Positions 51,715 to 60,119 of a stretch of DNA of 64,000 bases are shown one piece after another; position 1 is the first letter of the stretch; every line of letters begins with the position of its first letter. A program made the position numbers and the translations under genes. This DNA comes from Paraflavisolibacter caeni (lineage in GTDB: Bacteria > Bacteroidota > Bacteroidia > Chitinophagales > Chitinophagaceae). The stretch is from assembly GCF_025628885.1 (NCBI RefSeq), contig NZ_JAOTIF010000001.1:248001-312000 (forward strand). Reading direction: 5' to 3'. The notes under the pieces are model-generated. The model had not been told where the DNA came from, made no database searches, and saw only the letters and a program-made list of their open reading frames with translations.

Positions 51715-52302
51715 TTAAGTTGTTCGCATATAAGGATAGTGGCATAGTTTGATAATTAATTCTGGATGCTGCCAGTATTTTTTCAGTATCCGGGCTAGAT
51801 AATCCTCCACTTGCCTTAGGTTATCGAAGAGGTGATCGGCCAATTCTTTCCGCAACTCTTCAAAGAATCGCTCTACAGGATTTAACTCCGGACAGCCCCT
51901 GGGTAGATGCTGCAAGGCAATCCTCCTTTGCGCACAGACTTCCCTTTGATGCGAGCCCGCCTTATCCGCTATGAGCACTACCGGGTGATGACCATGCAGC
52001 TGCCTGGTTTGCTTTTGAAAATGATCCACAAACACTTCAAAGCACGCCCGGGTCATCTCCGGCAGCATTAAGGCAATCAACGCCCCTGTAGCAGGAGCCA
52101 GTGCACAATACAGGTAAGTGAACTCATAGCCCAGTTTTACCTGGCACAGCGGACGGTGCCCCTGAGGGGGCCATCTTCTTTTGCTCTGCGAGCGGGTGCC
52201 ACTACGCATTTCATCCTCAAAGTAGGTGCGCTTACCATAACGCTTTTTTAGGGTGGGAAAGCTTTTTTTTAAAGGCTCGCTCCCCCTTTGCATCCTTGTC
52301 AT
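51715..52302 (-). CDS. IS630-type transposase, DDE part (element B)
   Basis: A 195-residue frame. When joined to the upstream frame it supplies the first catalytic Asp (YFEDEMRSG), the second Asp (VVLIADKAGSHQ) and the Glu (CPELNPVERFFEELRKEL), which are the three acidic residues of the DDE domain. It probably starts by frameshift and not at its own ATG near 52302. The joined protein would be about 344 residues, the normal size for IS630 transposases. Confidence 0.85.
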   Translation of the reverse strand: MTRMQRGSEPLKKSFPTLKKRYGKRTYFEDEMRSGTRSQSKRRWPPQGHRPLCQVKLGYEFTYLYCALAPATGALIALMLPEMTRACFEVFVDHFQKQTRQLHGHHPVVLIADKAGSHQREVCAQRRIALQHLPRGCPELNPVERFFEELRKELADHLFDNLRQVEDYLARILKKYWQHPELIIKLCHYPYMRTT

Positions 52303-52750
52303 GGTACACGGGCCGACCGGTCTTTTTCTTCACTTTCAGGCGTTTGAGCATGTAGTAAATGCCAGGAGTGGTATAGTGCACCCCACATTGTTGTTCCACA
52401 TACTGACCCACCTGAGCCAGGCTTTGACTCTGGTCCTTTGCCAGTTCTGCTTTCAGTTGCTGCTTTTGGGCTTCGCTGATCTTTTCTTTTCTACCTTGAT
52501 AAGGATAGCTAAGTAAAGCGTTCACGCCTCCCTGGCTGTATTTTTTCCAGAGTTTTTCTGCTCCTCTCAGACCTAGTCCGATGAGTTTTCCGGCCTGAGC
52601 CTGAGAGGTACATTCCCCACTTTTCAGCAGGCGCAGAAAACGCATCCGATCGCGTAACAAAGCTTTCGTTTGGCGTCGTTCCAGTGTAAGCAATTGCTGT
52701 TCACTTTCTTTGATGGCTTTGCGGTAATCTAAACATCTCTTGTCTTTCAT
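52232..52750 (-). CDS. IS630-type transposase, HTH part (element B)
   Basis: A 172-residue frame that starts MKDKRCLDYRKAIKESEQQLL. It has an HTH-like segment (CTSQAQAGKLIGLGLRGAEKLWKKYSQGGVNALL), a second HTH-like region (GIYYMLKRLKVKKKTGRPVY) and ends a few codons after a run of eight A. The DDE frame overlaps its end by 71 bp in the -1 frame. It gives the DNA-binding half of the transposase of element B. Confidence 0.85.
   Translation of the reverse strand: MKDKRCLDYRKAIKESEQQLLTLERRQTKALLRDRMRFLRLLKSGECTSQAQAGKLIGLGLRGAEKLWKKYSQGGVNALLSYPYQGRKEKISEAQKQQLKAELAKDQSQSLAQVGQYVEQQCGVHYTTPGIYYMLKRLKVKKKTGRPVYHDKDAKGERAFKKKLSHPKKALW
52263..52270 (-). promoter_or_regulatory. A8 slippery run, candidate -1 frameshift site in element B
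   Basis: On the minus strand the codons GCC TTT AAA AAA AAG contain eight A in a row. A -1 slip here moves from the HTH frame (AFKKK) into the DDE frame (SFPTLKKRYGKR), joining both halves of the transposase without a break. Confidence 0.65.
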
Positions 52751-52797
52751 AACTACTTACCCACAATTACCATACTACCTTTTTGAATTCGGTATTA

Positions 52798-53072
52798 GTC
52801 CAAAGTCGCTACAGATTATGGAAACTTACGGCAAGCCCGATTTCCCCAATCAGTATGGCTATGGAATCATGAAAAAGTTTATAGATAGAGGTGACAATGC
52901 AGGCATAGGGCATTCTGGTAGAGACTTGGGTTACACAGGAAATCTCTTTTATTTTCCCAACAAAAAAGTAGCCCATGCTTTTCTAATCAATTATGGAACC
53001 GATGCCAAAAGCAAGCTGAAGGAAGTATTTGATGCTTTCCAAGAAGAATTGCTTGATATTACCCTACAATAA
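52798..53072 (+). pseudogene. serine hydrolase (beta-lactamase family), C-terminal stub
   Basis: The frame is open from element B, and real coding similarity begins just after the TA at 52796-52797. The residues YGYGIMKKFIDRGDNAGIGHSGRDLGYTGNLFYFPNKKV match the C-terminal part of serine beta-lactamase-like enzymes, with the HSGRDLGYTGN segment corresponding to the conserved HTG-like region. The stop is at 53070-53072. The N-terminal two thirds, including SxxK, is absent here and also left of the IS pair. A deletion, possibly IS-linked, removed it. No function is expected. Confidence 0.75.
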
Positions 53073-53093
53073 AAAATTGATCTTAAATAAATT

Positions 53094-53144
53094 CTTTTCC
53101 CCTTGCGTCCCGACCATGGCCATCAATTGGTAGATGATGAATAG
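53094..53144 (+). pseudogene. relic of a second uxuA 3' end
   Basis: The codons read LFPLRPDHGHQLVDDE-stop, against [19 protein letters not shown] in uxuA (50181-50232). At the DNA level, about 36 bases from TGCGTCCCGACCA onward match with two or three differences. Only these 16 codons are left. They point to an earlier second copy of uxuA here, or to recombination with it, and a premature stop follows. Confidence 0.7.
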
Positions 53145-53145
53145 T

Positions 53146-53195
53146 TAGTGGATGATACTGCGTCATTGACAACATTGGCGCAATATCATCCACTA
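53146..53195. terminator. hairpin between relics and dienelactone hydrolase
   Basis: A 12-bp perfect inverted repeat (TAGTGGATGATA / TATCATCCACTA) with a 26-nt loop whose inner bases also pair in part (CTGCG / CGCAA). It lies just before the convergent end of the dienelactone hydrolase gene at 53206, so it can serve as a terminator for either strand. Confidence 0.6.
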
Positions 53196-53205
53196 TTGCT
53201 TTTCA

Positions 53206-54093
53206 TTACTTTAAGTGCTCATTGAAAAAGTCAATGGTACGCTTCCAGGCAAGTTCAGCCGCTGCCTTGTCATACCGGGGCGTGGTATCATTATGAAAGC
53301 CATGGTTGACATTTTCATACATATAGGCCTTATATTCCTTTTTGTTTTGTTTTAACGCTGCTTCATAGGCTGGCCAGCCCTCATTCACCCTGGTGTCCAG
53401 GGCGGCATAATGCAACAGGAGAGGGGCTTTGATCTTAGGCACATCCTCGGTCGCTGGCTGCCCTCCATAAAAGGGAACAGCTGCCGCCAGATCCGTAATG
53501 CGCACCGCCATCATGTTGGCAATCCAGCCACCAAAGCAAAAACCCACAACACCCACTTTGCCATTGCAGTCTTTGTGGTTTTTCAGGTACTCAAAGCCAG
53601 CGATGAAATCTTCCAGCATTTCATTTCTGTCCCGCTTGCTTTGCAGCTCACGGCCCTGGTCATCATTGCCGGGATAGCCGCCCAATGGCGTTAAGGCATC
53701 AGGAGCCAGCGAGATAAATCCGGCCAGGGCGGCCCTTCTGGCCACATCTTCAATGTGCGGGTTCAGCCCCCGGTTTTCATGCACAACGACAATGCCGCCC
53801 AGTTTCTTTTTGGCATCTACAGGCATGGACAGGAGTGCTTTGATGGTGCCACCTCCTTTGGGAGAGGGGTAGGTGATGTATTCTGATTTGATGCGGGGAT
53901 CGTCTGATTTAATTTGGATGGCTCCCTTGTAATCGGGCATCAGGAAACTCATAAGTGAAGCTACTGTAAGGCCTCCAACTGCGTAGGTGGATAACTGTTG
54001 CACAAACCTGCGTCTGTCAATCCGGTTGTGGGCATAATCGTCGTAAAGGTCAAACACTTCTTGTTTGATGTCTTCTTTCTTGATTTCATTCAT
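53206..54093 (-). CDS. dienelactone hydrolase-family protein, exported
   Basis: A 295-residue alpha/beta hydrolase taken from the ATG at 54093 ([13 protein letters not shown]). An N-terminal Arg-rich and hydrophobic segment ([27 protein letters not shown], residues about 30-55) looks like a Tat-type signal. The hydrolase part has [20 protein letters not shown] (about 105-124), the nucleophile Cys in [10 protein letters not shown], the Asp in LDTRVNEGW and the His in NHGFHND. The Cys nucleophile is that of dienelactone hydrolases, but the substrate is not known. Confidence 0.87.
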   Translation of the reverse strand: MNEIKKEDIKQEVFDLYDDYAHNRIDRRRFVQQLSTYAVGGLTVASLMSFLMPDYKGAIQIKSDDPRIKSEYITYPSPKGGGTIKALLSMPVDAKKKLGGIVVVHENRGLNPHIEDVARRAALAGFISLAPDALTPLGGYPGNDDQGRELQSKRDRNEMLEDFIAGFEYLKNHKDCNGKVGVVGFCFGGWIANMMAVRITDLAAAVPFYGGQPATEDVPKIKAPLLLHYAALDTRVNEGWPAYEAALKQNKKEYKAYMYENVNHGFHNDTTPRYDKAAAELAWKRTIDFFNEHLK

Positions 54094-54445
54094 GTTAGTA
54101 GGTATTCGTTTCAACGTTAAATTAAATTAATTCAAGTTCACCAGATTTTATTTTATAGCCTTTTAGTTGAATCAGGTTTGTTGCCCTGGCCGTCAGGCCC
54201 ACCTTTTTCGTCCTACATCAAACACCATAGATCGAATTCTGTACTAATGATAATCTTCAAACAAACTAGCGCAATCGTTTGATCATAGCTACTTGCACAT
54301 TTAAACAAAAGCTTAATCTATTTTCATGCGATCAATCAAGTTGATCATTAAGGACACAGGCAATTGTCCTGCCAATCAGGAACGTTGCTAAAATCATTCA
54401 ACGTCACTTCCAGCGTGGGAGGGAACTTTAATCATAGTATAGAAT
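54094..54445. other. intergenic region before the GH2 gene
   Basis: 352 bp between the divergent hydrolase and glycosidase genes. It contains GATCAA-TCAAG-TTGATC (54330-54346), an inverted repeat that might be an operator for the GH2 gene. No TAnnTTTG promoter, RNA gene or coding frame of note was seen. Confidence 0.4.
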
Positions 54446-57100
54446 ATGAGACTAATCTTATTCCTGATTTTCAGTTTTTTTTCAATAGCCGTTTTTGCCC
54501 AGAGCAGCCGCATTGTGCAAACGTTAAACGCCGGATGGAAATTTCATAAAAGTAATGCAGCCGGATTGCAGGAAATGCTTCGTGAAAAAGAAGACTGGCA
54601 GCAGGTAAACCTCCCACATTGTTTTAATGCGGAAGATGGTGAGGATGAAAAGTATGGCTACTACCGGGGGAGCGCCTGGTACCTTAAAGAAATTTCGTTT
54701 GACTCTACTTACCTGAACCATCGAATATTCGTGTATTTTGAAGCAGCCAATCAGGTTTGTGAATTATTTGTAAACGGTATTGCAGCTGGAAAACATATAG
54801 GCGGATACGGTTCGTTCTGTTTTGAAATTACTTCGCTGATAAGATTAGGTGAAAAAAATGTATTAACCGTGCAGGTAGATAATAGGCATAATGAAGATAT
54901 TCCGCCTCTGGACGCCGATTTCTCTTTTATGGGAGGCATCTACCGGGATGTATACCTGATTACAACCAATACCGTTCATTTTGACTTGCTCAACAACGGC
55001 TCTAATGGTGTTTTCATCGAAACACCGATTGTGACAGAACAAGCAGCAACATGCCGGCTTCGTGCTACGATAAAAAACGATGGAACAACCAAACAAAAAA
55101 TATTCCTGCATACACGCATTACTAATGCTGGCGGCAAAATGGTGGCAACAAAATCAACTGCAGTTACAATTTTACCAGATCAATTATTTCAGGCTGAGCA
55201 AAACGGACTTTCGATTCCCACTCCCCATTTATGGAGCCCCGATTCGCCATATTTGTATACTGTTACCACAGAAATTACAGATTCGAATGGCCGTCTTATT
55301 GACCAGGTTTCCCATCCGCTTGGTTTACGCTGGTATACTTTTGATGCGGCCAAAGGATTTATCCTGAACGGAAAACCGTTGAAATTAATTGGAGTAAACC
55401 GCCATCAATTTTATACACACCAAGGCTTTGCTTTGAGCAACGAACAACATGTACATGATATTGAACTGTTGAAACAAATGGGCGGCAACTGTATTCGGAT
55501 TGCACATTACCAGCAGGATCCAGCAATACTGGAAGCATGCGACCGTTTGGGCATCATTGCAACAGAGGAAATTCCAATTGTCAATTACATTCATGAAAAT
55601 AGTAAAGATTTCCGCACTAACTGTTTGAACATGGCCGTAGAGTTGGTACGTCGGGACTACAATCATCCCAGCATATTTGTTTGGGCCTACATGAACGAAA
55701 TGCTGAACAACAACAAGCCGAAGAAGCCTGAAAACATGCGCCTATTAAACCGCCTGGCTGTTTCAATTGACAGTATTCTGCACGTAGAAGACAAAAACCG
55801 TTTTACTATGATTCCTAATGCCGAATGGTTCGAAGGTTATCGGGATGCAGGCCTGATTGATTTACCTCAAATCTGCGGATGGAATATTTATGAAGGCTGG
55901 TATGGTGAAAAGCTAAGTGACTTTGAACGATTCATGGATAACTTTCATAAACAATATCCAGACAAGCCGGTAATGATCACAGAATATGGCGCAGGTGCCG
56001 ACCCACGGGTACGCAGCTTCGCACCTGAGCGCTTCGACTTTTCGATGGAGTACCAGAATATCTACCACGAGCATTACCTTAAAGCCATCATGGAACGACC
56101 TTTTATTGCCGGGGCATTTGTATGGGCATTTGTCGACTTTTATGCAGAACCAAGGGTTGATGCCACGCCACATGTAAATAATAAAGGCCTGTTAACCTTA
56201 GACCGTAAGCTCAAAGACTGTTACTTCTTATACCAGGCTTATTTACAGAAAACCCCTTTGGTGTCCATTGCTTCCAAAGGCTGGGCTCAACGAGAAGGCT
56301 GTGCAGCTAGAACGGATGAAAATTTCTGTAAACAGCCAGTAACCATCTATTCGAATCAGCAGGAAATTGAGTTGTTTCTGCAAGGACAGTTATTGGAAAA
56401 AAAATCAGTTGTTGATCATAAAGCTGTTTTCGAAGTGCCATTTACTAATGGCAGCAATCTGCTTGAAGCGGTTTGCACAGCCGGTGGCAATGTGATAAAA
56501 GATGCAGCAACAATTCAATTCAGGCTTTGGGATTTTCCGTTGAGCAAACATCCAGAATCGTTTCCTGCTATCCATGTAAATGCCGGTTCGAATTATTCTT
56601 ATTATGATGAGAAGAATCAATGCACCTGGCTGGCTGACCAGGAATACAGTAAGGGAAGCTGGGGTTATACTTCCGGTAAAAGATACCGGGCAGGCAGTCG
56701 TCCGGCATCGCAGCGTGAAATTGGCTGTACGCAGGATGAGCCCCTATTTCAGACACAACAAACTGATCCCGGCTCATACCGTTTTGATGTGCCAGACGGT
56801 CAATACGAAGTGAGCCTTTACTTTGCAGAACTGTTATCGGAGGCTCAGATGCAGAAATCTCTATACAACCTGAGTGCCGATGCGACAGTTGGTAAAGCCG
56901 TGAAAAGAATTTTTAATGTGGATATCAATGGCTCTCGCTTTCTTCGACAATTAAATCTGAAAGAACAGTTTGGCGAAGCGGTGGCTGTACCATTTAAGTA
57001 CATCATTGATGTAAGAGACGGCAGAGGTATTGAAATTAAATTCAGCGCATTGGCCGGTGTGCCGGTGATCAATGCTTTATCGGTTGTAAGAATAAAATAG
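54446..57100 (+). CDS. glycoside hydrolase family 2 protein with C-terminal malectin-like domain
   Basis: An 884-residue secreted enzyme. A signal peptide (about 1-18, ending VFAQS) is followed by the GH2 sugar-binding domain (about 25-185: NAGWKFHKS, YYRGSAWY, VNGIAAGKHIGGYGSF), an Ig-like domain, and the TIM barrel (about 300-600). The general acid/base is Glu418 in WAYMNEML, and the nucleophile is Glu513 in ITEYGAG. The C-terminal part (about 725-884, VHVNAGSNYSYYDEKNQCTWLADQEY) resembles a malectin carbohydrate-binding domain. An NNKG motif in VNNKGLLTLDRK aligns with NxKG of beta-glucuronidases but also occurs in some beta-galactosidases. A glucuronidase would fit the nearby uronate genes, but the substrate is not proved. 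Confidence 0.88.
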   Translation: MRLILFLIFSFFSIAVFAQSSRIVQTLNAGWKFHKSNAAGLQEMLREKEDWQQVNLPHCFNAEDGEDEKYGYYRGSAWYLKEISFDSTYLNHRIFVYFEAANQVCELFVNGIAAGKHIGGYGSFCFEITSLIRLGEKNVLTVQVDNRHNEDIPPLDADFSFMGGIYRDVYLITTNTVHFDLLNNGSNGVFIETPIVTEQAATCRLRATIKNDGTTKQKIFLHTRITNAGGKMVATKSTAVTILPDQLFQAEQNGLSIPTPHLWSPDSPYLYTVTTEITDSNGRLIDQVSHPLGLRWYTFDAAKGFILNGKPLKLIGVNRHQFYTHQGFALSNEQHVHDIELLKQMGGNCIRIAHYQQDPAILEACDRLGIIATEEIPIVNYIHENSKDFRTNCLNMAVELVRRDYNHPSIFVWAYMNEMLNNNKPKKPENMRLLNRLAVSIDSILHVEDKNRFTMIPNAEWFEGYRDAGLIDLPQICGWNIYEGWYGEKLSDFERFMDNFHKQYPDKPVMITEYGAGADPRVRSFAPERFDFSMEYQNIYHEHYLKAIMERPFIAGAFVWAFVDFYAEPRVDATPHVNNKGLLTLDRKLKDCYFLYQAYLQKTPLVSIASKGWAQREGCAARTDENFCKQPVTIYSNQQEIELFLQGQLLEKKSVVDHKAVFEVPFTNGSNLLEAVCTAGGNVIKDAATIQFRLWDFPLSKHPESFPAIHVNAGSNYSYYDEKNQCTWLADQEYSKGSWGYTSGKRYRAGSRPASQREIGCTQDEPLFQTQQTDPGSYRFDVPDGQYEVSLYFAELLSEAQMQKSLYNLSADATVGKAVKRIFNVDINGSRFLRQLNLKEQFGEAVAVPFKYIIDVRDGRGIEIKFSALAGVPVINALSVVRIK

Positions 57101-57217
57101 ATGTTTACCCTGTTCTTCTGTGGCGCTGCAGGGGATTTCCTTTCGGAACTCCTTGGGTAGTAAATGCTCTTTGCCGATGAGGTAGAGCATTTACTACCGC
57201 AGTGTCATACTTTTTCC

Positions 57218-59983
57218 CTAATTCGGTATCAAACTCACCGGCAGCACCACCTCCCAAACATTTCTGTTCCCATTAACCGCAAACTGCTGATCAAGCAAGT
57301 AGCTATACCTGACACCAATCGTCACCGGCAGTTGGTTCCAAACCTTGGCGTCAAAAAACAGTTCTGCTCCTGTGCTTTGCATATAGGCGCTCTGTTTATT
57401 ATCCCTTGAATACACTTCGCTGAAATCATAGAAGGCATTTCCCCGAATACGCTGGAAATAAATAAGCCCGCCAAAACCCCAGTCAGGATAAGCAATAGGG
57501 AAGTGGTAATTTGCCGAGGCTCTATACATCTTGGCGGAATCTAAACCAAAGTCATTATACCCTCTCGAATAGGGGAACATGTCGGAGAAAAAAACACCCT
57601 TTTCATTTCTTTGTTGAAGGTTGCCTGAAAGTACAATACTGTGATTACCAAAAGAGGGCAGGTATACTTGTCCATTAACATTAACCTGGTAGCCATTATA
57701 GTCTAACTGTTGTCTGTGTGCAGCGGATAGGCTATATCCAAGCTTCGGATAGATATGCTGCCGTGTCTTGGGTAGTTGCTGCGTAAAGCTAATATAGTTA
57801 TGTATATAAGGCTGGGTCCCGTCAGCAAGTTCTATACCCTTGGTTTTCGATTCCAGTTGCCTCCATACAAAATTGCTTCCAATACCAAAATACTTGTATG
57901 TTCTGCCTTTTGAAAAATTTAATGGAATAAAATATCCTGCCCTTGCTTCAAATTGATCAATAAGTATGAGCCTGCGATTGGCATAAACATGACGGTCATA
58001 TGTATATTCCGCACCTGTCGTGATCTGCGGGAACCATCCTCCATAAATTGCATTGACACCTACTCCATGCGATTCTTCATTTTGATTGTAACGGTAAAAT
58101 AGCTCGCTGGACAAAGTGTTCAGGATATTATTACTGAAAATACTGAACGTAAATTCTGGGTCTTCATAATAGGGACGCCAACTGTGAATATTCAACAATC
58201 GCGTAGACTTTGCATAACGGGCTACAGGGAAATCACGTGTAGGTGTAGCCAAGACATTACTCGATACTGTGGCAACATCATACGAAGTTACCGGCCTTCT
58301 TAATGTGGCAGGTGTCACTTCGGTCCATGGCAAGGTTTTCATGGATGCCGTTTGTAACCTCAATCCTTTTGCTGTAAAACTGGCCCAGGCAAGACTATCT
58401 GCAGAGGCGCCAACATAATAATGGCCCGTCTGTCCGGAAGTCAGTTGGTAAAACTTTCCATCTCTCAACGCATACAGGTCATCGTTGCCCGAAGCTGAGG
58501 ATGTAAAATAAATGGTTTCCCCTTGGACAAACGGGTGTCCCAAAGTATTATAGCCCGCTTCCAGTAATGTTTCACTATTCCCATTCACCAGGTTCCTCTT
58601 GTGCAAACTCATAGAGCCATCCGGAGCACGTTCTATAAAGATGATGTTTTCATCATCTAAAAAGCGGGGATGTAAAAAATAAGTGCCTTTGGGTGCTGGC
58701 ACCTTTTTATGTACTTGGCCTGTCACCGCATCTAAAAGCTGTAACTCGGTTTGCGTAGAGTCATTCACAGAAATAGTCACGATGTTTTTGCCCGAAGGTG
58801 AAATGTCCGGTGTGTAATATTTCCCCTTGCTGGTCAGTCTACGCTCTCTCTTGGATTGAATGTCAAGTAAAACAATATCACTGTAATCAATCAGTTCCCA
58901 TCGGGCATCAGTGGCAAAAGCTGTGTAGGCGATTACTCCATTGCGGTAGGAGAACCAGTCTTCTGTTGAAATGGACCGTAGTTTTATTTTATGTTCTTCA
59001 CCCTGGGTACGCACATAGAAAGCTGGTAATGACCGGTAGCTTTCTTTCAGGTAAATGATGGAATCTGGAGATATGAATTGAGGGAAATAATAATTGGTAA
59101 CGGTTTTATCCTTGGGAGTGGTGTAGCCTTTGTCCGGTTGTAAGGTTTGCTGGCTGTGTTGCAGTGCATCCTTGATAAAGCTTCGGTACGATACACCGGC
59201 ATGTTTTTGAATAGCCTGCCGGAAGGGGTAAGCTAATCCTTTAAAAGAAGCCGCATCATTGATCACCTTACCCCAGAAGTCACTGCCGTATTTTTCATAG
59301 CCATAATTCACGGCCATATAGCCAAAGTTGTAATGGTTGGGTACATAATCTTTTAAAGATCCATTCAGCATCTTCATCAACCTGTATTGCTTGCCTTCCA
59401 GGAATACGCTGTTGTAGCCGCTCAAAAAATAGGGGAGTCGCCCTCTGCCCTGTGGCGTGTTAGCTGTTTCCGTATGGACGGCATCGCCTTCAAAGAACCA
59501 GTTCGGGATAGTTATGCCATTGGCTATTGCCTGTCCTTCTTCTCCAAAGATCAGGCGGAAAGCCTTAGCCAGTCCTTTGTTCATGTTGTTGTATTGCTGT
59601 ACGTGGCGGTATTCGTGCACTGCCAGGTGCTCGTGCCAGGGAAGGTTGCCCATTTCTACTGTATTGGACGAAGGCACCAGGTAAAATTCACTTCGGTAAG
59701 GTCCCAATCCCACATAGCCGTTGGCCAGCGTGGTATTGCTGTGTAATATGATGTTGATCTTTCTCAGGCGGTCACCCAAGGGGTTGGGTTGCTGGGCTGC
59801 CAGTTGATGAATGATGGCAGCGATGCTTTGAGCCTGCGCTTTTGCCTGGGGCTGAAAAATGATTCTTGCAGTATCTGTTGAGATCTGTTTCCATTTTACT
59901 GAGGGTGGAAAAGCGCCAAACTGCTGAGCCTGTAAACTGATATATGAAAGAAGGATGAGTGCCAGTACCTGAATTCGAATCAT
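57218..59983 (-). CDS. secreted peptidase/beta-propeller/beta-barrel protein
   Basis: A 921-residue protein with a signal peptide (residues 1-20, ending LQAQQ). The first domain (about 25-270) has a gluzincin-type motif, HEYRH at residues 123-127, and a third ligand Glu in WFFEGDAVHTE near residue 165, as in peptidase MA-type domains. TolB-like propeller repeats follow (about 300-580, for example KYYTPDISPSGKNIVTISVND, HPRFLDDENIIFIERAPDGSMSL). The C-terminal third (about 610-921) is rich in beta strands with YDRHVYANRRLILIDQF-type pairs, a likely outer-membrane barrel. The whole looks like a surface protein with peptidase activity. Substrate unknown. Confidence 0.78.
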   Translation of the reverse strand: MIRIQVLALILLSYISLQAQQFGAFPPSVKWKQISTDTARIIFQPQAKAQAQSIAAIIHQLAAQQPNPLGDRLRKINIILHSNTTLANGYVGLGPYRSEFYLVPSSNTVEMGNLPWHEHLAVHEYRHVQQYNNMNKGLAKAFRLIFGEEGQAIANGITIPNWFFEGDAVHTETANTPQGRGRLPYFLSGYNSVFLEGKQYRLMKMLNGSLKDYVPNHYNFGYMAVNYGYEKYGSDFWGKVINDAASFKGLAYPFRQAIQKHAGVSYRSFIKDALQHSQQTLQPDKGYTTPKDKTVTNYYFPQFISPDSIIYLKESYRSLPAFYVRTQGEEHKIKLRSISTEDWFSYRNGVIAYTAFATDARWELIDYSDIVLLDIQSKRERRLTSKGKYYTPDISPSGKNIVTISVNDSTQTELQLLDAVTGQVHKKVPAPKGTYFLHPRFLDDENIIFIERAPDGSMSLHKRNLVNGNSETLLEAGYNTLGHPFVQGETIYFTSSASGNDDLYALRDGKFYQLTSGQTGHYYVGASADSLAWASFTAKGLRLQTASMKTLPWTEVTPATLRRPVTSYDVATVSSNVLATPTRDFPVARYAKSTRLLNIHSWRPYYEDPEFTFSIFSNNILNTLSSELFYRYNQNEESHGVGVNAIYGGWFPQITTGAEYTYDRHVYANRRLILIDQFEARAGYFIPLNFSKGRTYKYFGIGSNFVWRQLESKTKGIELADGTQPYIHNYISFTQQLPKTRQHIYPKLGYSLSAAHRQQLDYNGYQVNVNGQVYLPSFGNHSIVLSGNLQQRNEKGVFFSDMFPYSRGYNDFGLDSAKMYRASANYHFPIAYPDWGFGGLIYFQRIRGNAFYDFSEVYSRDNKQSAYMQSTGAELFFDAKVWNQLPVTIGVRYSYLLDQQFAVNGNRNVWEVVLPVSLIPN

Positions 59984-60119
59984 GAAATTTAAGTTGGATC
60001 TTTTGAATTTATGGGTTTAAAGTTTGAAGTTAATCCTGAAACATCAAAATCTTTAATTGGTTTAAAACTCCATTTCTAAACTGCTAATGATTTCTTAAAT
60101 TTATTATAAATGTGATGGC

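Larger units (their letters stand above)
51703..52795 (-). mobile_element. IS630-family element B, adjacent to A
   Basis: A 1093-bp element bounded by TA dinucleotides at 51701-51702 (shared with element A) and 52796-52797. The end sequences start ATACCG on both sides when read inward, with weaker matches further in. It carries an HTH frame (52232-52750) and a DDE frame (51715-52302) that overlap by 71 bp and can be joined by a -1 slip. The protein is clearly related to, but different from, that of element A, so the two are separate IS types inserted side by side. Confidence 0.82.
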
